Part shown: piece after piece, positions 17,214 to 27,030 of the stretch | Layout of the letters: every line of letters starts with the position of its first letter | Numbering within the stretch: position 1 is the stretch's first letter | NCBI GenBank assembly: GCA_958296125.1 | Contig: OY282444.1 | Span: forward strand, 62,001-126,000 | From: an uncultured Poribacteria bacterium | GTDB lineage: Bacteria > Poribacteria > WGA-4E > PCPOR2b | DNA: 64,000 nucleotides | Direction of reading: 5' to 3' | Program-made: the position numbers and the translations under genes | Notes under the pieces: generated by a model | Databases searched by the model: none | The model's input: the letters and a program-made list of their open reading frames with translations, nothing else | Told to the model about the DNA's origin: nothing

Positions 17214-20200
17214 TTACGTATCTTCCGCAATAACGCCTACACGACAGATCCGTTTGAACGAGCAGTATCGGCAGACCTTCGCCTGCTCGTGGGGAGTCAG
17301 TCGAAAATCCCCGTCCGCAATCGAACGCAGGTATTGGTTCGCATATTCGACCGCCTCGTCAACGATAGACCTGAGCGCATTGAACTCTGAATCAGTGTGT
17401 GTATTCTCCATTGGATACCTTGAATTGGGTAATAGCTGACCGCTTCGTGAAACCTGAAATGCCTTTCTGTTGTATGCTTTGTCCCCAATACCGAGTTCCG
17501 CTTTGCTCTCCTCCTGCAAAACATAGTAGATGCCTCCCACCCCCTTAACCGATTCAGGTCCATCGCCGAAACCTTGGATTATGGATGGCTGGTTCCTCAA
17601 TAACTGTTCTACGACAGCGATATAGAGGGGCAATTGGAGACTACGTCCCTCAAGGATATCGTTCAACTTTGGAGTGATGCTACCTGTTTTGTAGTCGCCG
17701 ATAACGAACATCCCGTTTCCCAACTCAACTCTATCAATTTTTCCTGACAAGGAGACCTCCCCAACCGTTATCGCATCCGCACTGCCGAGGAACGGGTCGG
17801 TGGGTCCAAATTCATGCCTGAGCCCAAACCCAACTTCAAAATGACGGGGTTGAACCTCAAATTTTCGTTCTCTTTCTGCCTCAAGGAATGCGGGCAAGAC
17901 ACCGGTCCTACCGTGACCACCAATGAATCTTTCCACCTCAATATCCCAAAACAGTTTTTCCGCCCGTTTGTCCCCAATACCGAGTTCAGCCGCCCTCTCA
18001 TCCAAATGCTTTCTGGCGATCTGCTGGAGGTCTTTGACCACCTCCTCAAACGCCCCCGCATCCGTGCATTCGGAAATCGGTGGTTCGTCACGACGGCGAT
18101 TGTAAAGCTCAAACAAGATTTTGTGGGCTAAGCTTCCCTTCTCCTTACCTACTAACTCCTTTTCCTCATCTTCAATCGGCTTGAGTTCCAATACCTCACT
18201 AGAAAGATATCGGAATGGGCACTCGCCATAGGTTTCTAATTGGGTCACCGAATGGGTGCTTTCACGTCGTCGTTCGAGCGCGTGACGGCTTGTCGGAGAC
18301 AGTAAATTCGGGAGGAGCTGTCCTTCATACTGCGGAAGTTCATGCGTGACGGTCCGGCTCTTTTCCACACGGACATTGTGTGCAACCAAACGAAGTCTCT
18401 GTAACATTGTCGAAGAAACAGTGGGTGTCTCGACTTGCTCCGCTTCCGAGTGTTTCCAAACAAACGCCCCATAATCTTTGAGGAAATTCTCCGTGCTAAA
18501 AATCCTCCTGTCGTCATCCGTGAAGGTGTCAATTTCAGCGACGCGCTGCAGTTCGTCAATAAATGGCGAGGGAACCAACTCAATGTCGCCATCATATTGT
18601 GGACTTAACAGATACAGCTGTTTGCGATAGAGCGTGAGAGCTTGGTAGAAAAGGAAGCGATCTTCGCGCAGCTGTTCCGATTCCGTGCCCCTTCGCCTGG
18701 GAGGCAGAAAAGTATCAGAACGAAAAACTCCAGGGAATTCGCCATCAACCAAACCACCCAAGATAACGGTGTGAAAAGAAAGGTCCTTCGTCTGGATAAG
18801 CGGCAGAATCCAAACCCCTTTGTCGTTTGGATTTCCCCACTGATAGACGGATTGTGAAGTCATCAATCTGAGCCAACTGATATAGCTCTCAAGCGGATGA
18901 CATACTTCAGCTCCAGACTCCATTATCAGGAACTCAACCAATTCGTCAATGAGTCTGCGGAATTCGCGATAGGCGTTCATCTTGTGCGCGGCAAACCTCG
19001 TTTTGGATTCCCAACTGCCCTTTAGAATCTGCTGGCGGACCTTCAGGGTATCCATCAACCGATCTAACGATTCTCGAAAAGCCGCCGGTGCCAACTCCGT
19101 GTTTAAGCCGCAACTGTCAATCACTGCGTTCCAATCATCAGTTTGAAAATAGGGGCTCCGCAAAACCTCCTTTCGAGTTTGGGGAGATGCACCTCCTTGG
19201 ATTTGCTCCAGTAAGGAAAAAATTGACATAATAATCGTAGAATTTTCAAGCCTTTCAGCGCACTCTATGGTGTAGGGGACACCGTGAAGCGGAAAAATTT
19301 CACGAATGAGCGGGGCATAAGGGTCTAGTTTATTAAACGTGACGCATATCTGATCCAGTGGTAGTGAGGGCTGGCTCAATGCAAGCCGCTTGATTAACTT
19401 GGCAATTTCCTCTACTTCTTGGACTCGGTCGGGTATGTGTAACAGGGAAATCTGATCTGTAAGCGATAGTTTCTCAAGTGAAGCACCCCGATCGGTGCGA
19501 AACAGATTTCGGGCGAAGTGCGAATTGCGGGATGCATCAGGGGTGGCAATCTCCCCACTGGCTCGCTCAAATCCACAACTCAGGAAGCGGTCATAGTCCG
19601 TTTTGACATGCCCAAAGAGGGATTCGTTCTGTTCATCGAAGTCAAGAGCGATGCCCATTTTTATCGAAGGCAGGTTGGCAATGCCGGTCAGAATTGCAAA
19701 ATCGTGAGGGAAGAACACATCGAAACCGCTGACAACTACCAGATCAACGCCGGGGAAAATGGTCTGCATCAATCTATCCGCACGGTAGGGGCTCCGACTC
19801 AGGTATTCGGAAACGGCGCGATGGATGTCCGCGCGATCGACCCATCGCGACCCAAAGCGCGCCTCGTAAGCTTTATAAAACGTGATTAGGTCCGCAAGTT
19901 TATCAGGGACAACCCCATCTCTTGAAGTGGAATCTGCTTGTAGCTGCTGCCAATCGATTCCACTCGCCTTGAGTTGGTTAACTGCGTCTCTCAACTGTCT
20001 TGCGGTTCCTTGGGGGACGCGAGTTTCGGACTGAGGTTTCAAAAACGGAAGTTGCTCCTGCTCCATGATTTGGTGTGTCCACACCGCTTGGATGCCCACA
20101 CCGGTGTGTCTACGGCCCCTATTAAGATGTCTATAAAAAAATAGCCGGACCAGGTCATCAAGGGCGTAGATGTGCAAATCTGCAATCGCTCGGTTTGGGG

Positions 20201-20351
20201 CCTTCCTCAGATATTCGCGGCACCATTTGAGGCGGGCACGGTCGGTCGGGACGATATGCAGAAACGTATCCGCACAACCGGCCTCAAGGCGGGTGCGGAT
20301 CTCATCATCGATGGGGAGAGGAACTTGTCCTTTGGTCAGTGTAGTTATCAT
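17214..20351 (-). CDS. AddB/RexB-like PD-(D/E)XK exonuclease with Fe-S cluster cysteines
   Basis: A protein of about 1045 residues related to the nuclease subunit of AddAB-type recombination exonucleases. The N-terminal two thirds resemble an inactivated UvrD-like helicase: no P-loop lysine motif is seen, unlike classical AddB. The C-terminal 330 residues are a RecB-type nuclease: LAHKILFELYNRR, a LSGKIDRVEL strand, GDYKTG with the catalytic D and K, and a QLPLY segment. A lone cysteine before the nuclease (YGECPFRYL) and the final C-x2-C-x5-C (VCRYCSFKRIC) match the 4Fe-4S clasp of AddB. The frame opens at TTG 20369; ATG 20351 is preferred. No addA partner is in the window. Confidence 0.75.
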   Translation of the reverse strand: MITTLTKGQVPLPIDDEIRTRLEAGCADTFLHIVPTDRARLKWCREYLRKAPNRAIADLHIYALDDLVRLFFYRHLNRGRRHTGVGIQAVWTHQIMEQEQLPFLKPQSETRVPQGTARQLRDAVNQLKASGIDWQQLQADSTSRDGVVPDKLADLITFYKAYEARFGSRWVDRADIHRAVSEYLSRSPYRADRLMQTIFPGVDLVVVSGFDVFFPHDFAILTGIANLPSIKMGIALDFDEQNESLFGHVKTDYDRFLSCGFERASGEIATPDASRNSHFARNLFRTDRGASLEKLSLTDQISLLHIPDRVQEVEEIAKLIKRLALSQPSLPLDQICVTFNKLDPYAPLIREIFPLHGVPYTIECAERLENSTIIMSIFSLLEQIQGGASPQTRKEVLRSPYFQTDDWNAVIDSCGLNTELAPAAFRESLDRLMDTLKVRQQILKGSWESKTRFAAHKMNAYREFRRLIDELVEFLIMESGAEVCHPLESYISWLRLMTSQSVYQWGNPNDKGVWILPLIQTKDLSFHTVILGGLVDGEFPGVFRSDTFLPPRRRGTESEQLREDRFLFYQALTLYRKQLYLLSPQYDGDIELVPSPFIDELQRVAEIDTFTDDDRRIFSTENFLKDYGAFVWKHSEAEQVETPTVSSTMLQRLRLVAHNVRVEKSRTVTHELPQYEGQLLPNLLSPTSRHALERRRESTHSVTQLETYGECPFRYLSSEVLELKPIEDEEKELVGKEKGSLAHKILFELYNRRRDEPPISECTDAGAFEEVVKDLQQIARKHLDERAAELGIGDKRAEKLFWDIEVERFIGGHGRTGVLPAFLEAERERKFEVQPRHFEVGFGLRHEFGPTDPFLGSADAITVGEVSLSGKIDRVELGNGMFVIGDYKTGSITPKLNDILEGRSLQLPLYIAVVEQLLRNQPSIIQGFGDGPESVKGVGGIYYVLQEESKAELGIGDKAYNRKAFQVSRSGQLLPNSRYPMENTHTDSEFNALRSIVDEAVEYANQYLRSIADGDFRLTPHEQAKVCRYCSFKRICRVGVIAEDT

Positions 20352-20586
20352 AATTTTAATGGGCTGCAATGAAATATAGAGAACGGATTTTTATGGTTTC
20401 ATGAATTGGATTTGTATCTGATCTATTAACGTGTCCACATATTTGCAATCCAACTCGGTCAATATAATAGCATAATTCTTGTGGCGGATCAAGGGACAGG
20501 GACTCAGAAACTTGTATCATCTAAACTTGCGATATGTTATTATAATGCAAAAGGGTCAAGCTCCATTACAGATGATTTTGCAAGCG
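20352..20586. other. Divergent intergenic region
   Basis: This AT-rich gap separates the leftward addB-like gene from the rightward trypsin-TPR array. A TATAAT hexamer lies at 20541-20546 but has no convincing -35 box at normal spacing. No gene or stable hairpin was found. Confidence 0.4.
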
Positions 20587-20642
20587 GCGGTGTAAATCCT
20601 AAAATCCAGTAAATCCTGATTCTGACAGAAGGAGAAGGTTCA
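20587..20642 (+). repeat. Conserved leader of the trypsin-TPR array, copy 1
   Basis: A 56-bp segment starting gcggtgtaaatcctaaa and ending in the ribosome site agaaggagaaggttca is placed directly before the start codon. Near-identical copies stand before the other three array genes at 22672, 24920 and 26975. Confidence 0.85.
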
Positions 20643-22589
20643 ATGAAACATGAGAAAGAAATGTCAAGCGATGCCCTAACTGTGCCACAGATCGCCGAAA
20701 AAGCGTTAGCGGCTACCGTATCCTTAGAGATACAAGATAGCAACGGTCAAGCACTTGGAAGGGGCAGTGGCTTTTTTGTCCGGCCCAACCTTATTGTGAC
20801 GAACTACCACGTCATTGAAGGGGCGGCACAAGGCACTGCGAAGTTAGTCGGTAAGGACACGAAGTACACTGTTGAAGGGATAACGGCAACCGATAAAACA
20901 AACGATCTCGCACTTCTAAAGGTTTTAGCAGAGTATGGTGTCAAACTCCTTCCACTCGGCGACAGCGACACGGTTCGGGTTGGCGAGACGGTTTACGTGG
21001 CGGGCAACCCGTTGGGGTTAGAAGGCACCGTCTCAGATGGGATTATCAGCGGTCGCCGCAATAGAGATGCGCCAGAACAGCTCCAGATGACCGCGCCGAT
21101 TTCTCCGGGCAGCAGTGGGGGACCGGTGCTAAACGGCAAGGGTGAAGTGATTGGGGTGTCAGTCGCAGTCCATGGCGGGCTAGAAGCACAGAATCTCAAT
21201 TTTGCGATTCCCTCAAACTACCTCAAGACGCTGATTGCACGCTCGGAAACAGTCAAACCTTTTCCGCAGGAAAGCCAATCCATATCTGTCGAGACTTACT
21301 GCATTCGAGGTTATGAGAAGGGAGAATTAGGAGACTATGAGGGGGCAATTGTGGACTATACCCAAGCCATCAGCCTCCAACTCGATGATGCCTTTGCCGA
21401 CGAGGTCTTTACCTGCTTTGCCTACCTCAATCGGGGAGATGCGGCGGCAAAGTTAGGGCTATATGACACCGCCATTTCTGATTATGACAACGCTATCCGT
21501 CTCCACCCCGGTTATGCCCCTATCTACGTCAATCGAGGCGTTGCGAAGGCAAAGTTAGGGCTATATGACACCGCCATTTCTGATTATGACATCGCTATCC
21601 ATCTCCAACCCGATGATGCCCCTGCCTACTACTTTCGGGGCACTGCGAAGGGAGAATTAGGGGAACACTTCGCCGCTATTTCTGATTATGACACTGCTAT
21701 CCATCTCCAACCCGATTATGCCCCTGCCTACAACAATCGAGGCGTTGCGAGGGAAAACTTAGGGCAATATGCCGCCGCCATTTCTGATTATGACATCGCT
21801 ATCCATCTCCAACCCGATGATGCCCCTGCCTACTACAATCGGGGAGATGCGAAGGGAAACTTAGGGCAATATGCCGCCGCTATTTCTGATTATGACATCG
21901 CTATCCATCTCCAACCCGATTATACCCTTGCCTACCTCAATCGAAGCATTGCGAAGGAAAACTTAGGGCAATATGCCGCCGCTATTTCTGATTATGACAC
22001 TGCTATCCATCTCCAACCCGATTATGCCCCCGCCTACTACCTTCGGGGCACTGCGAAGGGAAACTTAGGGCAATATGCCGCCGCTATTTCTGATTATGAC
22101 ACTGCTATCCATCTCCAACCCGATTATGCCCCCGCCTACTACTTTCGAGGTATTGCGAAGGGAAACTTAGGGCAACATTCCGCCGCCATTTCTGATTATG
22201 ACACTGCTATCCATCTCCAACCCGATTATGCCCTTGCCTACTACTTTCGGGGCACTGCGAAGGACAACTTAGGGCAACATTCCGCCGCCATTTCTGATTT
22301 TGACACCGTTATCCATCTCCAACCCGATTATGCCCCTGCCTACTACTTTCGGGGCACTGCGAAGGGAAACTTAGGGCAATATGCCGCCGCCATTTCTGAT
22401 TTTGACACCGCTATCCGTCTCCAACCCGATTATGCCCTTGCCTACGCCGGTCGAGGCATTGCGAAGGTGTCGTTGGAACGCTTTTGGGCAGCGAAGCGGG
22501 ATCTCAGGACTGCCTATAAACTTGCAGACAAAGCCGGCGATGAAAGTCTCAAAGCCTCGATTGAGACGTTGCTTCAAAAGGTTGATTAG
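20643..22589 (+). CDS. Trypsin-like serine protease with 12 TPR units, no signal peptide (array gene 1)
   Basis: A 648-residue protein. Residues 14-205 form an HtrA/DegP-type trypsin domain with the catalytic triad visible: His56 (TNYHVIEG), Asp88 (TNDLALL) and Ser158 (SPGSSGGPV). No PDZ domain follows. Instead 12 tetratricopeptide units run to the C-terminus, most following NRGxAKxNLGQxxAAISDYD; the last is divergent (LERFWAAKRDL). The N-terminus (MKHEKEMSSDALTV) lacks a hydrophobic segment, so the protein should be cytoplasmic. Array gene 4 has the same type of N-terminus. A degenerate insertion in the first unit (FADEVFTCF) is unique to this copy. TPRs probably recruit partners or substrates. 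The target is unknown. Confidence 0.9.
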   Translation: MKHEKEMSSDALTVPQIAEKALAATVSLEIQDSNGQALGRGSGFFVRPNLIVTNYHVIEGAAQGTAKLVGKDTKYTVEGITATDKTNDLALLKVLAEYGVKLLPLGDSDTVRVGETVYVAGNPLGLEGTVSDGIISGRRNRDAPEQLQMTAPISPGSSGGPVLNGKGEVIGVSVAVHGGLEAQNLNFAIPSNYLKTLIARSETVKPFPQESQSISVETYCIRGYEKGELGDYEGAIVDYTQAISLQLDDAFADEVFTCFAYLNRGDAAAKLGLYDTAISDYDNAIRLHPGYAPIYVNRGVAKAKLGLYDTAISDYDIAIHLQPDDAPAYYFRGTAKGELGEHFAAISDYDTAIHLQPDYAPAYNNRGVARENLGQYAAAISDYDIAIHLQPDDAPAYYNRGDAKGNLGQYAAAISDYDIAIHLQPDYTLAYLNRSIAKENLGQYAAAISDYDTAIHLQPDYAPAYYLRGTAKGNLGQYAAAISDYDTAIHLQPDYAPAYYFRGIAKGNLGQHSAAISDYDTAIHLQPDYALAYYFRGTAKDNLGQHSAAISDFDTVIHLQPDYAPAYYFRGTAKGNLGQYAAAISDFDTAIRLQPDYALAYAGRGIAKVSLERFWAAKRDLRTAYKLADKAGDESLKASIETLLQKVD

Positions 22590-22671
22590 TGGAACTGAAC
22601 TCGTCGCAGAGAGGGAGAACTGATAGCCCATGCAGCAAAAAAACATTTACTAGCTCATACCAATAATGAAT

Positions 22672-22727
22672 GCGGTGTAAATCCTAAAGTCCAGTAAACC
22701 CTGATTCTGACAGAAGGAGAAGGTTCA
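22672..22727 (+). repeat. Conserved leader of the trypsin-TPR array, copy 2
   Basis: The same 56-bp leader as at 20587, with aaagtccagt in place of aaaatccagt. The 80 bp before it differ from those before the other copies. Confidence 0.85.
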
Positions 22728-24605
22728 ATGGAACATCAGAAAAAAATGTCATGGCAGCTGCCTCTAGTTACACTTGTGGGCGTGCTGCTATCCTCCACCC
22801 TGAACAACGCGCCTGCCCAGACCGTGCCACAGATTGCAGAAAAAGCGTTAGCGTCTACCGTATCCTTAGAGATGCAAGATAGAAACGGTATGCTCCTCGG
22901 ACGGGGCAGCGGCTTTTTCGTCCGCCACAACCTTATTGTGACGAACTACCACGTCATCGAAGGGGCAGCACAAGGCACTGCGAAGTTAGTCGGTAAGGAC
23001 ACGAAATACACTGTTGAAGGGATAACGGCAACTGATAAAACAAACGATCTCGCACTTCTAAAGGTTTTAGCAGGGTATGGTATCAAACTCCTGCCACTCG
23101 GCGACAGCGACACGGTTCAGGTTGGCGAGACGGTTTACGTGGCGGGCAACCCGTTGGGGTTAGAAGGCACCGTCTCAGATGGGATTATCAGCAGTCGCCG
23201 CAATAGAGATGCGACAGAACAGCTCCAGATGACTGCGCCGATTTCTCCGGGCAGCAGTGGGGGACCGGTGCTAAACAACAAGGGGAAAGTGATCGGGGTG
23301 TCAGTCGCAGTCTATGGCGGGCTAGAAGCACAGAATCTCAATTTTGCGATTCCCTCAAACTACCTCAAAACGCTGCTTGCACGCTCGGGAACGGTCAAAC
23401 CTTTTTCGCAGGAAAGCCAATCCATATCTGCCGAGACTTACTTCAATCGAGGTTATGAGAAGGGAAAATTAGGAGACCATAAAGGGGCAATTGCGGACTA
23501 TACCCAAGCCATCCGTCTCCAACCTGATGCCCGTGCCTACTTCAATCGAGGTTATGAGAAGGGAAAATTAGGAGACCATAAAGGGGCAATTGCGGACTAT
23601 ACCCAAGCCATCCGTCTCCAATCCGATTCTGCCTATGCCTACCTCAATCGGGGAAATGCGAAGCGAAAATTAGGGCAACATTTCGCCTCCATTTTCGATT
23701 ATGATACCGCTATCCGACTCCAACCCGATTATGCCCTTGCCTACAACAATCGAGGCGTTGCGAAGAGAAACTTAGGGCAACACTTCGCCGCCATTTCTGA
23801 CTTTGACACCGCTATCCGACTCCAACCCGATTATGTCCATGCCTACCTCAATCGAGGCGTTGCGAGGGAAAACTTAGGGCAACATTTCGCCGCCATTTCC
23901 GATTATGATACCGCTATCCGACTCCAACCCGATTATGCCCTTGCCTACCTCAGTCGAGGAGATGCGAAGGCAGACTTAGGGCAACACTTCGCCGCCATTT
24001 CTGATTATGACACCGCTATCCGCCTCCAACCCGATTATGCTCCTACCTACAACAATCGAGGTGGTGCGAAGGACAACTTAGGGCAACACTTCGCCGCCAT
24101 TTCTGATTATGACACCGCTATCCGCCTCCAACCCGATTATGCCCTTGCCTACTACAATCGAGGTGGTGCGAAGGCAGACTTAGGGGAATATGCCGCCGCC
24201 ATTTCTGATTATGACACCGCTATCCGACTCCAACCCGATTATGCTGATGCCTACGTCAATCGAGGCATTGCGAAGGAAGAATTAGGGCAACACTTCGCCG
24301 CCATTTCTGATTATGACACCGCTATCCGCCTCCAACCCGATTATGCTGATGCCTACGCCGGTCGAGGCGTTGCGAAGGTAAAATTAGGGGAATATGCCGC
24401 CGCCATTTCTGATTATGACACCGCTATCCGCCTCCAACCCGATTATGCCCTTGCCTACTACAATCGGGGAGTTGTGAAGGGATTGTTGGAACACTTTTGG
24501 GAAGCGAAGCAAGATCTCAGGACTGCCTATAAACTTGCGGAACAAGCCGGCGATGAAAGTCTCAAAGCCCGTATTAAGAAAACACTTCAAATCGTTGACA
24601 GGTGA
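22728..24605 (+). CDS. Secreted trypsin-like serine protease with 11 TPR units (array gene 2)
   Basis: A 625-residue paralog of the neighbouring array genes. Unlike genes 1 and 4 it has a Sec signal peptide: a K-rich start, a hydrophobic core (LPLVTLVGVLLSS) and a likely cut after A-P-A near residue 30. The protease triad is His75, Asp107 and Ser177, in the same motif contexts as in gene 1. Eleven TPR units follow; the first two are nearly identical copies (NRGYEKGKLGDHKGA), a recent duplication. The last unit ends in LEHFWEAKQDL. Expected location is the periplasm or exterior. It lies 138 bp behind gene 1 with the common leader. Confidence 0.9.
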   Translation: MEHQKKMSWQLPLVTLVGVLLSSTLNNAPAQTVPQIAEKALASTVSLEMQDRNGMLLGRGSGFFVRHNLIVTNYHVIEGAAQGTAKLVGKDTKYTVEGITATDKTNDLALLKVLAGYGIKLLPLGDSDTVQVGETVYVAGNPLGLEGTVSDGIISSRRNRDATEQLQMTAPISPGSSGGPVLNNKGKVIGVSVAVYGGLEAQNLNFAIPSNYLKTLLARSGTVKPFSQESQSISAETYFNRGYEKGKLGDHKGAIADYTQAIRLQPDARAYFNRGYEKGKLGDHKGAIADYTQAIRLQSDSAYAYLNRGNAKRKLGQHFASIFDYDTAIRLQPDYALAYNNRGVAKRNLGQHFAAISDFDTAIRLQPDYVHAYLNRGVARENLGQHFAAISDYDTAIRLQPDYALAYLSRGDAKADLGQHFAAISDYDTAIRLQPDYAPTYNNRGGAKDNLGQHFAAISDYDTAIRLQPDYALAYYNRGGAKADLGEYAAAISDYDTAIRLQPDYADAYVNRGIAKEELGQHFAAISDYDTAIRLQPDYADAYAGRGVAKVKLGEYAAAISDYDTAIRLQPDYALAYYNRGVVKGLLEHFWEAKQDLRTAYKLAEQAGDESLKARIKKTLQIVDR

Positions 24606-24919
24606 AACCGACCTCCCCTGAGCCCCCAAAGCAGATAGCCGATGGCTTGCACGACGGAGCGTGAAGACTTGTAGGCGGCTTCCTTATGGGATTCAGGCGT
24701 TGCGCGTTGTGGAAGTCGTTATACAGTCTTGGAAGGAGAAGCGGGAGGTCGCTGTTCAACGCGACGAATGACCCATCAGGGATGGGGGGGCGAGCATTGG
24801 TGTAAGCTGTTGCGATGCTTTTAGCGGATAGGGTATAATAGCGTAGAGAAGAAAACAAAAAAATGTGGGAATTACCGCAACATACCACCGAAACGAAAAA
24901 ACAGATGATTTTGCAAGCG
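24606..24919. repeat. Long intergenic repeat between array genes 2 and 3
   Basis: About 310 bp, near-identical to 26653-26974 between array genes 3 and 4; its first 75 bp recur again after gene 4 (28447-28518). It begins just past the stop codon with an agcagatagccgatggcttg segment. No reading frame in it has a recognisable product. It contains a promoter and runs directly into the 56-bp leader. Confidence 0.8.
24810..24839 (+). promoter_or_regulatory. Promoter of array gene 3
   Basis: TTGCGA (24810-24815) and TATAAT (24834-24839) are 18 bp apart. The predicted start near 24846 leaves a leader of about 130 nt that includes the conserved 56-bp segment. The equivalent sites are kept before gene 4. 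Confidence 0.55.
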
Positions 24920-24975
24920 GCGGTGTAACCCCTAAAATCCAGTAAACCCTGATTCTGACAGAAGGAGAAGGTTCA
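24920..24975 (+). repeat. Conserved leader of the trypsin-TPR array, copy 3
   Basis: The same 56-bp leader as at 20587, preceded by ttttgcaagcg as in copies 1 and 4. It ends in the agaaggagaaggttca ribosome site before ATG 24976. Confidence 0.85.
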
Positions 24976-26652
24976 ATGAAACATCAGAAAAAAATGTTAT
25001 GGCAGCTGCCTTTAGTTACACTTGTGGGCGTGCTGCTATCCTCCACCCTGAACAACGCGCCTGCCCAGACCGTGCCACAGATTGCAGAAAAAGCGTTAGC
25101 GTCTACCGTATCTTTAGAGATGCAAGATAGAAACGGTATGCTACTCGGACGGGGCAGCGGCTTTTTTGTCCGGCCCAACCTGATTGTGACGAACTACCAC
25201 GTCATTGAAGGGGCAGCACAAGGCACTGCGAAGTTAGTCGGTAAAGACACGAAATACACCGTTGAAGGGATAACGGCAACCAATAAAACAAACGATCTCG
25301 CACTTCTAAAGGTTTTAGCAGAGTATGGTATCAAACCCCTTCCACTCGGCGACAGCGACACGGTTCAGGTTGGCGAGACGGTTTACGTGGCAGGCAACCC
25401 GTTGGGGTTAGAAGGCACCATCTCAGATGGGATTATCAGCGGTCGCCGCAATGGAGATGCGAAAGAACGGCTCCAGATGACTGCGCCGATTTCTCCGGGC
25501 AGCAGTGGGGGGCCGGTGCTAAACAGCAAGGGTGAAGTGATCGGGGTGTCAGTCGCAGTCCATGGCGGGCGAGAAGCACAGAATCCCAATTTTGCGATCC
25601 CCTCAAACTACCTCAAGACGCTGCTTGCACGCTCGGGAACGGTCAAACCTTTTTCGCAGGAAAGCCAATCCATATCTGCCAATACTTATTTCATCCGAGG
25701 TAATGAGAAGGGAGTATTAGGGGACTATAAGGGGGCAATTGCGGACTATACCCAAGCCATCCGTCTCCAACCCGATAATGCCCATGCCTACGTCGGTCGA
25801 GGCATTGCGAGGGGAGGCTTAGGGCAATATGCCGCCGCCATTTCTGATTGTGACACCGCTATCCTTCTCCAACCCGATTATGCCTATGCCTACCACTTTC
25901 GAGGAAATGTGAAGGAAAACTTAGGGCAACATTCCGCCGCTATCTCTGATTATGACACCGCTATCCGTCTCCAACCCGATTATGCCCCTCCCTACGTCAA
26001 TCGAGGCATTGCGAGAGAAAACTTAGGGCAATATGCCGCCGCCATTTCTGATTATGACACCGCTATCCGTCTCCAACCCGATGATGCCGAGGCCTACTAC
26101 AATCGAGGAGATGCGAGAAGAAACTTAGGGCAATATGCCGCCGCCATTTCTGATTATGACACCGCTATCCGTCTCCAACCCGATTCTGCCCGTGCCTACG
26201 TCAATCGAGGCGGTGCGAAGGCAAACTTAGGGCAACACTTCGCCGCTATTTCTGATTATGACACCGCTATCCGTCTCCAACCCGATGATGCCATTGCCTA
26301 TTTCAATCGAGGCATTGCGAAGGGAAACTTAGGGCAACACTTCGCCGCCATTTCTGATTATGACACCGCTATCCGTCTCCAACCCGATGATGCCCGTGCC
26401 TATTTCAATCGAGGCATTGCGAAGGGAAAATTAGGGCAATATGCCGCCGCTATTTCTGATTTTGACACCGCCATCCGTCTCCAACCCGATTATGCTGATG
26501 CCTACAACAATCGAGGCATTGCGAAGGTGTTGTTGGAACGCTTTTGGGAAGCGAAGCAGGATCTCAGGACTGCCTATAAACTTGCGGAAAAAGCTGGCGA
26601 TGAAAGTCTCAAAGCCCGTATTAAGAAAACACTTCAAACCGTTGACAGGTGA
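24976..26652 (+). CDS. Secreted trypsin-like serine protease with 9 TPR units (array gene 3)
   Basis: A 558-residue paralog most similar to array gene 2. It has the same Sec signal peptide (hydrophobic LPLVTLVGVLLSS core, A-P-A cut site) and the same triad numbering, His75, Asp107 and Ser177. Nine TPR units follow, two fewer than in gene 2, and the length difference of 67 residues corresponds to two 34-residue units. One unit contains ISDCD in place of ISDYD. The final divergent unit is LERFWEAKQDL. The gene has its own promoter (24810-24839) inside a repeated intergenic block. Expected location is the periplasm or exterior. Confidence 0.9.
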   Translation: MKHQKKMLWQLPLVTLVGVLLSSTLNNAPAQTVPQIAEKALASTVSLEMQDRNGMLLGRGSGFFVRPNLIVTNYHVIEGAAQGTAKLVGKDTKYTVEGITATNKTNDLALLKVLAEYGIKPLPLGDSDTVQVGETVYVAGNPLGLEGTISDGIISGRRNGDAKERLQMTAPISPGSSGGPVLNSKGEVIGVSVAVHGGREAQNPNFAIPSNYLKTLLARSGTVKPFSQESQSISANTYFIRGNEKGVLGDYKGAIADYTQAIRLQPDNAHAYVGRGIARGGLGQYAAAISDCDTAILLQPDYAYAYHFRGNVKENLGQHSAAISDYDTAIRLQPDYAPPYVNRGIARENLGQYAAAISDYDTAIRLQPDDAEAYYNRGDARRNLGQYAAAISDYDTAIRLQPDSARAYVNRGGAKANLGQHFAAISDYDTAIRLQPDDAIAYFNRGIAKGNLGQHFAAISDYDTAIRLQPDDARAYFNRGIAKGKLGQYAAAISDFDTAIRLQPDYADAYNNRGIAKVLLERFWEAKQDLRTAYKLAEKAGDESLKARIKKTLQTVDR

Positions 26653-26974
26653 AATCGACCTCCCCTGAACGCCCAAAGCAGATAGCCGATGGCTTGCACG
26701 ACGGAGCGTGAAGACTTGTAGGCGGCTTCCTTATGGGATTCAGGCGTTGCGCGTTGTGGAAGTCGTTATACAGTCTTGGAAGGAGAAGCGGGAGGTCGCT
26801 GTTCAACGCGACGAATGACCCATTAGGGATGGGGGGGCGAGCATTGGTGTAAGCTGTTGCGATGCTTTTAGAGGATAGGGTATAATATAATAGCGTAGAG
26901 AAGAAAACCAAAAAAATGTGGGAATTACCGCAACATGCCACCTAAATGAAAAAAAACAGATGATTTTGCAAGCG
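26653..26974. repeat. Long intergenic repeat between array genes 3 and 4
   Basis: A near-identical copy of 24606-24919. A clear difference is a 5-bp duplication at the -10 box, giving tataatataatag here against tataatag in the other copy. No gene was found in it. Confidence 0.8.
26857..26886 (+). promoter_or_regulatory. Promoter of array gene 4
   Basis: TTGCGA (26857-26862) and TATAAT (26881-26886) are 18 bp apart, as before gene 3. The -10 region is duplicated (tataatataat), which provides a second overlapping -10 box five bases downstream. Confidence 0.55.
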
Positions 26975-27030
26975 GCGGTGTAAATCCTAAAGTCCAGTAA
27001 ACCCCGATTCTGACAGAAGGAGAAGATTCA
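26975..27030 (+). repeat. Conserved leader of the trypsin-TPR array, copy 4
   Basis: The same 56-bp leader as at 20587, with agaaggagaagattca as the ribosome site before ATG 27031. Confidence 0.85.
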
